Notes: generated by a model not told the origin, from the sequence alone. Shown: positions 8,774 through 16,419, numbered from the stretch's first letter. The stretch is DNA of 50,269 nucleotides from [Eubacterium] saphenum (GCA_004555725.1 SFHC01000015.1:1-50269), one strand, 5' to 3'. Numbers and translations: made by a program.

Positions 8774-8822
8774 GGAGCCGCTGCGCGAACGAAAATAATC
8801 GTTTCGCGGCAGCGGCTTCCTT
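8774..8822 (+). terminator. Strong hairpin terminator
   Basis: AGCCGCTGC (8776-8784) and GCAGCGGCT (8808-8816) pair perfectly, with an inner CGAACGA/TCGTTTCG extension, followed by TCCTTT. Confidence 0.75.
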
Positions 8823-8825
8823 TGG

Positions 8826-9110
8826 CATGCAGGGAAATGCCCGCCGGGCACTGGGATCGAGCATTAGGAAGCCTCTGTCCACCGGAGATACAGGGACTGG
8901 ATGGCAAAAGGTGGACGGAGGCATTATATTTCCCGCCGGGCACCGGGATCGAGCATTAGGAAGCCTCAGATGCAGGGACTGGATGGCAAAAGGTGGACGG
9001 AGGCATTATAAATGCCCGCCGGGCACCGGGAATGAGCATTAGGAAGCGCCTGTCCACATGAAACGCCGGCTTCTATGGGGATCAGATGGACAGGCGCAGC
9101 AAAAGGCCTG
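8826..9110. repeat. Intergenic palindrome repeats with GTCCAC/GTGGAC ends
   Basis: Three partial units start at the CCGCCGGG motif near 8841, 8933 and 9016. Each contains GAGCATTAGGAAGC followed by GCCTCTGTCCACC...GGTGGACGGAGGC or the variant GCGCCTGTCCAC...TGGACAGGCGC. The middle unit has lost about 9 bp of one arm. The stem sequences differ between units but the GTCCAC/GTGGAC shoulder is kept. No gene is supported here. Confidence 0.75.
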
Positions 9111-9137
9111 AATCTGATGGCGTGTTGGGAAGGAATT

Positions 9138-9420
9138 GCGTCCAAATAAGATTATTGAGGAGGGGTGCGTGGGTATACAGTATACTCAGTTTTTAGACGC
9201 AATTTGGATGCAAAAATGGCCGAATTCGGGACAGGACAAATTGGGATTTGCGTCAAGATGAAGGTTATTTGAAGGAAAGCGCGAGTATACAGTATGCTTG
9301 AAAAATGGACGTAATATATGGCTGAAACAGGTGATATGCAGCGGGGGAATTGCGTCCAGAAGGAGGCTAAATTAAGAAAAGAATGGGTATACAGTATACT
9401 CGCGGATTGGACGCATTAAC
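9138..9420. repeat. Fixed-geometry GTATACAGTATAC array, copy A
   Basis: GTATACAGTATAC-type palindromes begin at 9173, 9285 and 9387. Each is followed after exactly 7 bp by a TTGGACGCA-type block, then 37 bp (47 bp in the first unit), a TGCGTCCAA-type block, and 27 bp to the next palindrome. The spacers do not resemble each other except for short A/G-rich runs. The same geometry occurs at 31815-32250. No open reading frame with coding features is present. Confidence 0.85.
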
Positions 9421-9584
9421 ACCTGGACAGCGGCTGACGAACGGTGACGGGTAATGATTAATGACGGGCGGTGCATGGGAAGGGAACGGTGCACAGGGGG
9501 GTACACATGCCAATTCAAAGGGCAAGGGCTTCTGATGTTCGTTTATCAGGATCTCCCGCCCTTGGTTTATTCGTTTTCGATTGT

Positions 9585-10073
9585 TTACTTTTCCGCGCGG
9601 AAACTGTTCAGAACCTCATAGAGCAGGGAATAGAGTCTTCTGGCGTCTTCTTCCGGAAGGTCTACGCATTCCAGGATGTTTTCAGGAATGCTGAGAGCGT
9701 CATCCTGCAGTTTCCGGCCTTTGTCGGAAATTGTGACGATCAGGCTGCGCTCGTCCTGTTTGGAGCGGTGGCGGGTCAGAAGGCCCTTGGCTTCCAGTTT
9801 TTTCAGGACGGGTGTCAGTGTTCCGGAATCCAGGTACAGGTATTCTCCGAGTTCTTTGACGGTCAGGGATTCATGTTCCCAGAGGACCATCATGGTGATG
9901 TACTGGGTATAGGTCAGGTCCAGCTTGTCCAGAAGCGGTTTATAGCGGCGGATGATCTCCTTGGAGCATGCGTAGAGCGGGAAGCAGAGCTGGTTCCCGA
10001 GGCGCAGGCAGTCGTATTTGGAACCGGTGTGAACCGGCTTGGCAAGCGGAGCGTGGGTATGTTTATCGGCCAT
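9585..10073 (-). CDS. OhrR-type MarR family peroxide-sensing repressor
   Basis: 162 residues from ATG 10073, which follows CAGGAGGTG (10081-10089). The N-terminal LGNQLCFPLYACSKE matches the OhrR sensor helix, with Cys30 in the position of the reactive cysteine and a second Cys36. The winged helix follows: LTVKELGEYLYLDSGTLTP as the recognition region and the RHRSKQDERS wing. OhrR proteins lose DNA binding when this cysteine is oxidised by organic hydroperoxide. It is transcribed leftward behind the TSCPD gene, and the shared 13-mer in its own promoter and in the trxA promoter makes a thiol-redox regulon plausible. Confidence 0.88.
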   Translation of the reverse strand: MADKHTHAPLAKPVHTGSKYDCLRLGNQLCFPLYACSKEIIRRYKPLLDKLDLTYTQYITMMVLWEHESLTVKELGEYLYLDSGTLTPVLKKLEAKGLLTRHRSKQDERSLIVTISDKGRKLQDDALSIPENILECVDLPEEDARRLYSLLYEVLNSFRAEK

Positions 10074-10107
10074 AATGTAACACCTCCTGTTGCGGCGCGG
10101 CGTTGGG

Positions 10108-10380
10108 TTATGCACGTTCTTTGCGGCTCTGTTCAGCGTCTGATGCCTGGCGAACGGCGCGGGCGAGCTGGTCGCCGCAGGATGTCTGCTTGAACCCGCA
10201 GTGGATGCCTTTCAGTTTATCTTCGATCTGATCGACGCTCAGTCCGTCGACCAGTCGCCCGATCGCCTGAAGGTTTCCGTTGCAGCCGTTGGTGAACTGC
10301 ACGTTGTAAACGTGGTTGTTTTCCAGGTCGAACTGAATCTCTGTGGAGCAGGTTCCGATGGTTCTGTATGTATAGGTCAT
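10108..10380 (-). CDS. TSCPD domain protein (TIGR03905-like)
   Basis: 90 residues. Conserved cysteines occur in GTCSTEI, TNGCNGNL, IHCGF and TSCGDQLA; the last is the TSCPD signature also found at the C-terminus of some ribonucleotide reductases. These small proteins of unknown role are common in Clostridia and Bacteroidia. AAAGGAG lies 12 bases from ATG, somewhat far. It is the first gene of a leftward pair with the OhrR-like regulator, 34 bp between them. The four cysteines and the neighbour suggest metal binding or thiol redox sensing. Confidence 0.82.
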   Translation of the reverse strand: MTYTYRTIGTCSTEIQFDLENNHVYNVQFTNGCNGNLQAIGRLVDGLSVDQIEDKLKGIHCGFKQTSCGDQLARAVRQASDAEQSRKERA

Positions 10381-10442
10381 TGTGTCAACATTCTCCTTTC
10401 ATATGTCTGATTGACAGATGTCTGTTCTATGTATGATTCCCA

Positions 10443-10480
10443 ATTGAGACGGACTCAATCAATTGCGTAAAATTTATTAG
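10443..10480 (-). promoter_or_regulatory. Operator candidates of the TSCPD/OhrR-like operon
   Basis: ATTGAG (10443-10448), 5 bp, CTCAAT (10454-10459) is a perfect inverted repeat. Directly beside it is AATTGCGTAAAAT (10461-10473), identical to a 13-mer in the trxA promoter. Position and A/T-rich dyad character fit a MarR-family operator. Confidence 0.55.
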
Positions 10481-10653
10481 CATCATTTATTGTAAAGAAG
10501 GAACGGTGCAGTGTCAATGAAATTTTCTTCACATTAGGGAAATTCAAGCACAGATCCGATATAATGAAATGAAAAGGAAAAGAGAGCAGGCTATCGCTGA
10601 AGAAAAGAATTCCCGGCATTGAAAACCGGGCTGCATAGACCAAGGAGAATAGA

Positions 10654-11397
10654 ATGCTTGAGAAATTGATTTACTGGTTAAGAGACAGCAGAGGGTTCCG
10701 CATAGTTGCGGTTCTGCTTTCTGTGCTGACCGTTCTGCTGTTGTGTTCTGGATGCGGAAAGCAGGCCGGTGAAGAGGACAGCCAGTCGTCGTCCCGTTCG
10801 ATTGTGAAAGGCTACGTTTCCTCGCACTGTCATGAACAGCGGATGAAAAAACACGGCGCGGAGCTGTATGCACAGATTTATATTATGGCTGAGGGAATGC
10901 GTCACCGTGGGATTTCTCCGCGTGAGGCGTTTAACAGGGCTGCAGAGAATTATCTGGTTTCTATGGCCCTTGCCGACCGCGCCGAAAAAAATGGAATCCG
11001 TATAGATGATAAGGCAGTCAATGCGTTTATTTCAGATACGCTGGAAGATATGAAAGATACCGGCACCTATAAAGAGGTAGAAAGAGAAGCTGAGCGGCAT
11101 GGAACAACAGTGAAGGCGATTTTGCACTCCAATCGCGATTCCTATAAAAAACAGCTGGCTGTAGTCAAGCTATATCAGAAGGAGAGGACAGACTATCTTC
11201 AGTCGTCCGTGCAGACTACAGCTGAGGAACAGCAGGCGTGGGAAAAGAAATGGAATAATATTCAGGAACATGCAGTGCAGACGTATTGCAAGACCGCACA
11301 GGGGAAGAAAATCCGGGCGGCTCTTCCGAAAATGCGCAGCGTATACTGCAGCCGTTACCGAAGTGACGCGCGGGAAGCCAGGAAGAGTGCGGCCTAG
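10654..11397 (+). CDS. Lipoprotein with SurA_N-like chaperone region
   Basis: 247 residues from ATG 10654 (AAGGAG at 10641-10646). A hydrophobic stretch (16-31) ends in CSGC with Cys34 as the probable lipid anchor; the -3 residue is Cys, so the lipobox is atypical. The rest is helical and charged. Residues about 65-185 (REAFNRAAENYLVSMALADRAEKNGI, then long helices) resemble the N-terminal helical region of SurA/PrsA-type foldases, without a PPIase domain. The C-terminus is strongly basic. A TATAAT box lies at 10560-10565. It may be a surface chaperone; the family call is tentative. Confidence 0.6.
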   Translation: MLEKLIYWLRDSRGFRIVAVLLSVLTVLLLCSGCGKQAGEEDSQSSSRSIVKGYVSSHCHEQRMKKHGAELYAQIYIMAEGMRHRGISPREAFNRAAENYLVSMALADRAEKNGIRIDDKAVNAFISDTLEDMKDTGTYKEVEREAERHGTTVKAILHSNRDSYKKQLAVVKLYQKERTDYLQSSVQTTAEEQQAWEKKWNNIQEHAVQTYCKTAQGKKIRAALPKMRSVYCSRYRSDAREARKSAA

Positions 11398-11496
11398 CGG
11401 AACTTAGGGTGTGCTTGGACAAAAAGAACATATATGTAAAAAACAATGCAGCCAGACAGAAAATGCGAACTCCTGGCATGAAAACAGGAAAGACAG

Positions 11497-11566
11497 TTGA
11501 CATAGCCCCGGAACAGTGGTACTATTTCCACATAACAACGGTTTAACGCATTAAAGTGTTAAACCG
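11497..11566 (+). promoter_or_regulatory. Promoter and operator of the amino-acid ABC operon
   Basis: TTGACA (11497-11502), 17 bp, TACTAT (11520-11525) with an upstream TGG, a near-ideal extended promoter. Just downstream of the expected start is a perfect inverted repeat CGGTTTAAC (11539-11547), 10 bp, GTTAAACCG (11558-11566), well placed for a repressor. Confidence 0.75.
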
Positions 11567-11610
11567 AGAGCAATGTAAAAAGATGAAAGATGTTTGGGGG
11601 TTATGAGAAT

Positions 11611-12444
11611 ATGAAAAAATCTAGAAAACTGATTGCGCTCATGCTGACGGCAGTTCTGGCGCTGACAGCAGTTCTGGCTTCCGGATGCGGAAGTTCTTCC
11701 GGCAGCAAGGATGACAGCTGGAACTATATTAAAAAGAGAGATAAGCTGATCATCGGTCTTGATGATACATTTGCGCCGATGGGATTCCGCGACAAGAACA
11801 ACAAACTGGTTGGATTTGACATCGATCTTGCCAAGGCTGTCGGAAAGGAACTCGGTGTAAAGGTAGAGTTTAAGCCAATTGACTGGGACGCAAAGGAAGC
11901 TGAACTGAAAAGTAAAAAGATCGACTGCATCTGGAACGGACTTTCCGCTACGCCGGGCCGTCAGAAGAGCATGTCCCTCTCCAATAAATATATGAAGAAC
12001 CGCATTCTGATCATGTCCAGTGACCAGAACCTGAAAATCAAGAACGCGAAGCAGCTGGAAAAGATCAAGCTCGGCACACAGGCCGGATCTTCCGCGCTTG
12101 AAGCGATTGAAAAAGACAAGAACTACGATAATTTCAAAGACAACGTCAAGACTTATGATGATTATAATGCTGCGCTGTTAGATATGAAGGCAGGAAGAAT
12201 TGATGCAGTTGCCATCGATGAGGTTTACGCCATCTACAACAACAAGAGCAAGACAAAGCTGTACGAATCTCCGTATAACTTTGGAGCGGACTACTATGCT
12301 GTCGGATTCCGCAAGGGAGACAAGGCTCTGACCAAAAAAGTCAACGAGGCAATCGGAAAAGCCGTTAAAGACGGAACGGCAGAGAAGATCAGCAAGAAGT
12401 GGTTCGGTAAGAATATGACTATCAATGAAGGATATTCAAAATAG
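11611..12444 (+). CDS. Polar amino-acid ABC transporter, substrate-binding lipoprotein
   Basis: 277 residues from ATG 11611, with TGGGGG ten bases upstream (an ATG at 11590 lacks a ribosome site). Signal peptide with lipobox LASGC, Cys26. The mature part is a family-3 solute-binding protein: LIIGLDDTFAPMGFRD, LVGFDIDLAKAVGKELG, DCIWNGLSATPGR (the arginine that grips the substrate carboxylate) and IDAVAIDEV. Such proteins bind cystine, glutamine, histidine or arginine outside the membrane; substrate uncertain. It is first in an operon with the permease and ATPase genes. Confidence 0.93.
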   Translation: MKKSRKLIALMLTAVLALTAVLASGCGSSSGSKDDSWNYIKKRDKLIIGLDDTFAPMGFRDKNNKLVGFDIDLAKAVGKELGVKVEFKPIDWDAKEAELKSKKIDCIWNGLSATPGRQKSMSLSNKYMKNRILIMSSDQNLKIKNAKQLEKIKLGTQAGSSALEAIEKDKNYDNFKDNVKTYDDYNAALLDMKAGRIDAVAIDEVYAIYNNKSKTKLYESPYNFGADYYAVGFRKGDKALTKKVNEAIGKAVKDGTAEKISKKWFGKNMTINEGYSK

Positions 12445-12584
12445 CAGGCAGAACGCCTGAAAAATCCGCGTCCGGGAGGACAGCAGTCCGAGCGGACCGA
12501 CCCGATGAAACCAGCGGCCATCCCGCCATTCCGAGCGGATGGCCGTTCATTCATGAATATAAGAGATAGAAGGAGCTGTATTTC

Positions 12585-13241
12585 ATGAGTTATGTATCAG
12601 AAATTTTACCGCCTCTGCTGCAGGGCGCCGTGGTGTCTGTCGAACTGTTCGTCATCACGCTGGTTCTCGCGCTTCCGCTGGGACTGCCGTTTGCGTTCGG
12701 CGAAATGAGCCGCTTCCGTCCGATCCGCTGGATCTGCAAGGTGTTCGTGTTCGTGTTCCGCGGAACGCCGCTCATGCTTCAGCTGTTCTTCTTCTATTTC
12801 TTCTTCCCGCTGGTTCTGAATATTGATATTCCGGCATTTCCGGCGGCCGTGCTGACCTTTGTTCTGAACTATGCAGCCTACTTCGCCGAGATTTACAGAG
12901 GCGGAATTCTGAGCATCGACAGAGGACAGTATGAAGCTGCACATTCTCTGGGACTGAGTCGTTCACAGACCACGTTCGGCATCATCGTGCCGCAGGCGAT
13001 GCGCGTCGTGCTTCCGCCTGTCTCCAATGAAGCTATCACACTGGTGAAAGATACCGCACTCGCGTCCGTCATCTCTATGTCTGAAATGATGCGTGTGTCT
13101 GAAGGCATCGTAAACCGCGATTACAACCTGACCGCCTACGTCGTGGCGGCCGCAATTTACCTGTTCTTCACGTTTATCCTGACGCTGGTGCTGAATCATG
13201 TGGAGGCGCGCTTCTCCACTTACACAAGAAGGGAGAATTAG
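12585..13241 (+). CDS. Polar amino-acid ABC transporter permease
   Basis: 218 residues, about five membrane spans. Contains the EAA-type loop: EAAHSLGLSRSQTTFGIIVPQAMRV with its conserved Gly, typical of the HisM/GlnP family, and FRGTPLMLQLFFFYFF in the second span. ATG 12585 follows AAGGAG. The 140 bp gap from the binding protein carries an inverted repeat (CGGCCATCC...GGATGGCCG) without T-run, which may lower downstream expression relative to the binding protein. It ends one base before the ATPase gene. Confidence 0.93.
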   Translation: MSYVSEILPPLLQGAVVSVELFVITLVLALPLGLPFAFGEMSRFRPIRWICKVFVFVFRGTPLMLQLFFFYFFFPLVLNIDIPAFPAAVLTFVLNYAAYFAEIYRGGILSIDRGQYEAAHSLGLSRSQTTFGIIVPQAMRVVLPPVSNEAITLVKDTALASVISMSEMMRVSEGIVNRDYNLTAYVVAAAIYLFFTFILTLVLNHVEARFSTYTRREN

Positions 13242-13242
13242 C

Positions 13243-14007
13243 ATGTCAGAAATTCTGGAAATGAAAAAAATCAATAAGTACTTCGGTGATTTCCATGCCC
13301 TGAAAGACATCGATTTCTCCGTGCAGGACGGCGAAACTGTTGCAATTATCGGCCCGTCTGGATCCGGGAAGAGCACTCTGCTCCGATGCATCAACTGCCT
13401 GACGCGGATCACATCCGGCACCATCTCCTTGAACGGAACAACTTTTGTCGACACTCCGGAAGGCGGCGCGGCAAAATATATCCCGGACAAGGCACTGAAG
13501 TCGGTTATCAGCGAAACCGGAATGGTCTTTCAGCATTTCAACCTGTTTCCGCACATGACCTGCCTGGATAACGTGACCTATGCACCGATAAAAGTGAAGA
13601 AGATCCCGAAAGAAAAAGCGGTCGCCCGCGCAGAGGAACTTCTGGATCTGGTCGGAATGCTTGATCACAAAGATCAGTACCCGGAAATGATCTCCGGCGG
13701 ACAGAAACAGCGTGTTGCCATCGCAAGAGGACTCGCCATGGATCCGAAAATCATGCTGTTTGATGAGCCGACCTCCGCACTTGACCCGGAAATTACCGGC
13801 GAAGTTCTCGGTGTTATGAAATCTCTCGCCGAGCAGCACGTTACCATGATTGTGGTCACCCACGAAATGGGGTTCGCGCGCGAAGTCGCTGACCGCGTTG
13901 TGTTCATGAACCAGGGCGAACTCCTGGAAAGCGGCACTTCCGACGAGATCTTCACCCACCCGAAGAGCCAGCGCCTCCAGGAATTCCTGAGTTCCATGAT
14001 CCGTTAG
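13243..14007 (+). CDS. Polar amino-acid ABC transporter ATPase
   Basis: 254 residues from ATG 13243 (GGGAG upstream, stop of the permease gene adjacent). Walker A GPSGSGKST (37-45), Q-loop VFQHFNLFPHMT, signature SGGQKQR, Walker B IMLFDEPTSALDP, switch VVTHEMGFA. The family is the GlnQ/HisP group. It carries an insertion between Walker A and the Q-loop (about residues 68-92) that is slightly longer than in GlnQ. It energises uptake of the amino acid bound by the lipoprotein two genes upstream. Confidence 0.95.
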   Translation: MSEILEMKKINKYFGDFHALKDIDFSVQDGETVAIIGPSGSGKSTLLRCINCLTRITSGTISLNGTTFVDTPEGGAAKYIPDKALKSVISETGMVFQHFNLFPHMTCLDNVTYAPIKVKKIPKEKAVARAEELLDLVGMLDHKDQYPEMISGGQKQRVAIARGLAMDPKIMLFDEPTSALDPEITGEVLGVMKSLAEQHVTMIVVTHEMGFAREVADRVVFMNQGELLESGTSDEIFTHPKSQRLQEFLSSMIR

Positions 14008-14190
14008 CATTACCAGAGCCACTGGAATTGCCGGAATATCTGGAACCGATGAGGACGGCGGAAATGGAAGTCCAGTGTAAGTCGGTTCCCGTGAAACAGG
14101 GATCACCGGAATTCCGGAAGACAAGCGGACAAGGTCGAAGGGTATGATCGCACTGCCTTCTATACTATAATCCCGATTAACATTGCATTT

Positions 14191-14226
14191 ATCCCTCTGA
14201 TCATTATGGTCAGGGGGATTTTTTAT
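14191..14226 (+). terminator. Rho-independent terminator of the ABC operon
   Basis: ATCCCTCTGATC and GGTCAGGGGGAT pair around a short loop and are followed by TTTTTT. Confidence 0.85.
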
Positions 14227-14249
14227 CAATCCCGTGGCCGCGGCCAAAA

Positions 14250-14310
14250 TAAAGGGCGCTGTCCAACTGAAATGCCGGGGAAAAGGGGATCAGGGTGGAC
14301 AGCGCCTGCA
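14250..14310. repeat. Dispersed inverted repeat with GTCCA shoulder
   Basis: GGCGCTGTCCA...TGGACAGCGCC inverted repeat, about 30 bp loop. It has the same outline as the palindromes near 9.05 and 35.3 kb. Confidence 0.7.
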
Positions 14311-14410
14311 ATCTTTTTCTACGTTAACGCCCTTTAACATCCTTTCTGTGTTAATATCGATTCATTTTTCCTGTTTCTCTGTTTCTGAAACAATTTTCGA
14401 TACCGTAATT

Positions 14411-14472
14411 GATTAAGCGTTGACTTAATCGGTTGCGTGTGCTATATTTTAATTAAGCAAATACTTAATTAA
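14411..14472 (+). promoter_or_regulatory. arsR-nifX-like promoter flanked by twin operators
   Basis: TTGACT (14420-14425), 17 bp, TATATT (14443-14448). The -35 lies in a perfect palindrome GATTAAG, 6 bp, CTTAATC (14411-14430). Immediately after the -10 is a second, TTAATTAAG, 6 bp, CTTAATTAA (14449-14472). Both share the core TTAAG-N6-CTTAA, the layout expected for an autoregulated ArsR/SmtB repressor. Confidence 0.8.
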
Positions 14473-14498
14473 ATGTGTGCGGATGTGTGAGCGCTGGC

Positions 14499-14594
14499 GA
14501 CCCGGCGACCCGGCGACCCGGCAATCCGGCAATCCGGCAATCCGGCAATCCGGCAATCCGGCAATCCGGCAATCCGGCAATCCGGCAACCCGGC
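14499..14594. repeat. Twelve tandem 8-bp repeats
   Basis: Three GACCCGGC units, eight AATCCGGC units and one AACCCGGC unit in direct succession, between the operators and the arsR start codon. Pure short tandem arrays change length by slippage, so the leader length may vary between cells. Confidence 0.95.
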
Positions 14595-14655
14595 AGGGAT
14601 ATTCGTGTTGAAAATGGAGAGGTGTGCTAGAATAGACGAAAAGAATGGAGGTAGT

Positions 14656-15060
14656 ATGTATATGGCAGATGCGAGTGTCTGGAAGGCATTGTCGGATGAG
14701 AACCGGCGAAAAATTATTGAACTGCTTCTGGAACGGGATTTCTGTGTGCGTGCGCTTTCTCATCGTCTTGGCATATCGGAGGCAGCGGTGTCTCAGCATA
14801 TAAAGGTGCTGAAGCAGGCAGGTCTGATCGAAGGGGAAAAACGCGGTTATTATGTGCATTACACGGTGAGCCGCGCAATTCTTCAGGAACTGGGACGCGA
14901 GCTTCTTGCATTGGCAGAAACTGCGCAGGGCTCGGCTTGTCCGAGAAATTGCGGACGAAGCGGAAGCGGATGTCTGGCCGGGTGTTCGCGGAGCCGAGAG
15001 CCAGGCTGCAGGGGGCGCATGCAGCGCATAAACACAGAATCATCCGGTGAGGAGGAGTAA
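14656..15060 (+). CDS. ArsR/SmtB family metal-responsive repressor with Cys-rich tail
   Basis: 134 residues from ATG 14656 (GGAGG at 14647-14651). The winged helix spans residues 5-85: WKALSDENRRKIIELLLERDFCVRALSHRLGISEAAVSQHIKVL as helix-turn-helix and KRGYYVHYTVS as wing. The family's usual metal box ELCVCDL is replaced by ERDFCVRAL with one Cys. Instead there is a C-terminal tail of about 40 residues with five cysteines (CPRNC, GCLAGC, EPGC) that could bind a metal or Fe-S cluster. The stop is two bases from the NifX-like gene. The twin operators upstream suggest autoregulation. Confidence 0.88.
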   Translation: MYMADASVWKALSDENRRKIIELLLERDFCVRALSHRLGISEAAVSQHIKVLKQAGLIEGEKRGYYVHYTVSRAILQELGRELLALAETAQGSACPRNCGRSGSGCLAGCSRSREPGCRGRMQRINTESSGEEE

Positions 15061-15062
15061 CA

Positions 15063-15509
15063 ATGAAAATTGCAGCAGCATATGATGTGAACAACGGTAC
15101 GATTTTCCAGCATTTTGGACGGACAGAGGCATTTAAAGTCTACGACGTTCAGGAAGGAAAAATTGTTGAAAGCAAGGTAGAAAGCACCAATGGAAAAGGT
15201 CATGGCGAGCTTGCTGATGTTCTGGCGGAGCTTGGCGTAAGCACACTGATCTGCGGCGGAATCGGCGCAGGTGCGCAGGAGCACCTTGCTGGAAAGAATA
15301 TCCGATTCTTTGGCGGCGTCTCCGGAGACGCGGATGAGGCGGTCAGGGATTATATGAATGGAAAATTGCAGTATGACGCAGATGTTCAGTGCAGGGAACA
15401 TGGTGAAGGACATTCCTGCGGACATCATGGATCCGATGATGGACATGGTCATCACTGCGGCGGCCATCATGAAAATCATGAACACGGCTGCGGCGGTCAC
15501 CACGAGTAA
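15063..15509 (+). CDS. NifX/NafY-family (dinitrogenase iron-molybdenum cofactor binding fold) protein with His/Cys-rich tail
   Basis: 148 residues; GGAGGAG overlaps the preceding stop. Residues 1-105 are the pfam Nitro_FeMo-Co fold: MKIAAAYD, IFQHFGRTEAFKVYDV, VSTLICGGIGAGAQEHLAGK. This domain occurs in nitrogenase cofactor carriers (NifX, NifY, NafY, NifB C-terminus) and in many non-fixers. Residues about 112-148 are an extreme metal-binding tail with about 14 His and four Cys. Together with the ArsR-type regulator it looks like a metal-controlled metallocofactor or metal carrier. Whether it serves the nitrogenase-like cluster 22 kb downstream is unknown but worth testing. Confidence 0.88.
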   Translation: MKIAAAYDVNNGTIFQHFGRTEAFKVYDVQEGKIVESKVESTNGKGHGELADVLAELGVSTLICGGIGAGAQEHLAGKNIRFFGGVSGDADEAVRDYMNGKLQYDADVQCREHGEGHSCGHHGSDDGHGHHCGGHHENHEHGCGGHHE

Positions 15510-15691
15510 GGTTTGCCGGCTGCGAACATAATAGGAGGCATGATCACAGCGCCTGTGGCATGTGATGCGATGCAGCCGTGAGCCGCGGAGAAAGGAAATG
15601 ACCTGTTTGCAAAGGAGTCTGTAAGTGTGTGCAGGACGATGCAGCCGTGAAAAAAGGATTCCTCGTTTTCTCCTTATCCGGTGTTTGTTTT

Positions 15692-15713
15692 AATGGTATA
15701 CTTAATGTATGCA
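15692..15713 (+). promoter_or_regulatory. TGG-extended -10 within GTATAC-type dyad
   Basis: GTATACTTAATGTATGCA (15696-15713) contains a TATACT -10 preceded by TGG. The same dyad, GTATACTTAATGTATACA, occurs at 28631-28648 ahead of hydE. Confidence 0.45.
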
Positions 15714-15774
15714 GATTTATGTCTTTTTGAATCGGATATTTAAGCATATAAATAACACCGGAAGGAGTATGCAT

Positions 15775-16140
15775 ATGGGATTTTCTTTTAATCACTTCAA
15801 TTTTAATGTTCTGGACCTGGAACGGAGTAAAATATTCTATCATGACGCGCTTGGGCTAGATCCTGTCAGTGTCAATGACCAGCCGGAATTTACGATCTGC
15901 TATCTGGGAGATCACAGAACCGAGTTTCGGCTGGAACTGACCTGGATGAAAGAACGGAAGGAGCCGTATGACCTCGGTGAGATCGAGTATCATCTGGCCT
16001 TGACGGCGGATGATTTTGAGGCCGCGCATCGGAAACATCAGGAGATGGGATGCATCTGCTTTGAGAATCCGGCGATGGGCATTTACTTCATTGAAGATCC
16101 GGATGGCTACTGGATTGAAATACTGCCGCCGGAAAAATAA
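15775..16140 (+). CDS. VOC family (glyoxalase-like) protein
   Basis: 121 residues from ATG 15775, seven bases after AAGGAG; two earlier in-frame ATGs are less well placed. Two beta-alpha-beta-beta-beta modules: FNHFNFNVLDLERSKIFYHD opens the first, EYHLALTADDFEAAH the second. All four glyoxalase I metal ligands seem present: His near residue 6, Glu in FRLELT, His in YHLALT and Glu in YWIEIL. The pattern is close to lactoylglutathione lyase, although the substrate in an organism likely lacking glutathione is unclear. It is followed by a strong terminator. Confidence 0.85.
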   Translation: MGFSFNHFNFNVLDLERSKIFYHDALGLDPVSVNDQPEFTICYLGDHRTEFRLELTWMKERKEPYDLGEIEYHLALTADDFEAAHRKHQEMGCICFENPAMGIYFIEDPDGYWIEILPPEK

Positions 16141-16158
16141 AGCGTTATTATTTTATTG

Positions 16159-16205
16159 AAAAGACTGCAGAATCAAGATTTTCATACTTGGTTCAGCAGT
16201 CTTTT
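16159..16205. terminator. Bidirectional terminator
   Basis: AAAAGACTGC (16159-16168) pairs perfectly with GCAGTCTTTT (16196-16205), with an inner AATCAAG/CTTGGTT extension. A and T runs on both sides serve both strands, ending the VOC gene. Confidence 0.8.
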
Positions 16206-16206
16206 G

Positions 16207-16400
16207 TGTATACGAAATGCCTGAATAGAATCTCCCGTCCAGCGGTCTTGTATACACAGAAATCCCGTCCATAACCAAATTATTCAGCCGGTGGACGGGG
16301 CGCGCCGGTAAATAGAGCAGGAATCCCGTCCATCGGCCCTGTATACACGAAAACCCCGTCCATACGGGTAATTTTATGCCGATGGACGGGGCGGCAGTAA
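16207..16400. repeat. 91-bp-period palindrome array with TGTATACA
   Basis: Two units of 91 bp. Each has CCCGTCCA, then a second CCCGTCCA exactly 30 bp later, then TGGACGGG 28 bp after that (16234/16264/16292 and 16325/16355/16383). TGTATACA lies between the first two (16249 and 16340). It resembles the other arrays in layout (GTATAC core plus GTCCA/TGGAC arms) with different sequence. It sits between convergent genes. Confidence 0.85.
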
Positions 16401-16419
16401 AAATGGGCTGGATTCCGAA

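Noticed and set aside
9471..10193. Rightward 240-residue ORF opposite the OhrR-like gene
   Set aside because: It is antisense to a well-supported MarR-family gene and resembles no family.
14449..14859. Leftward ORF with repeated LPDCRIAG-type peptides
   Set aside because: It is the translation of the 8-bp tandem repeat opposite arsR; no ribosome site or homology.
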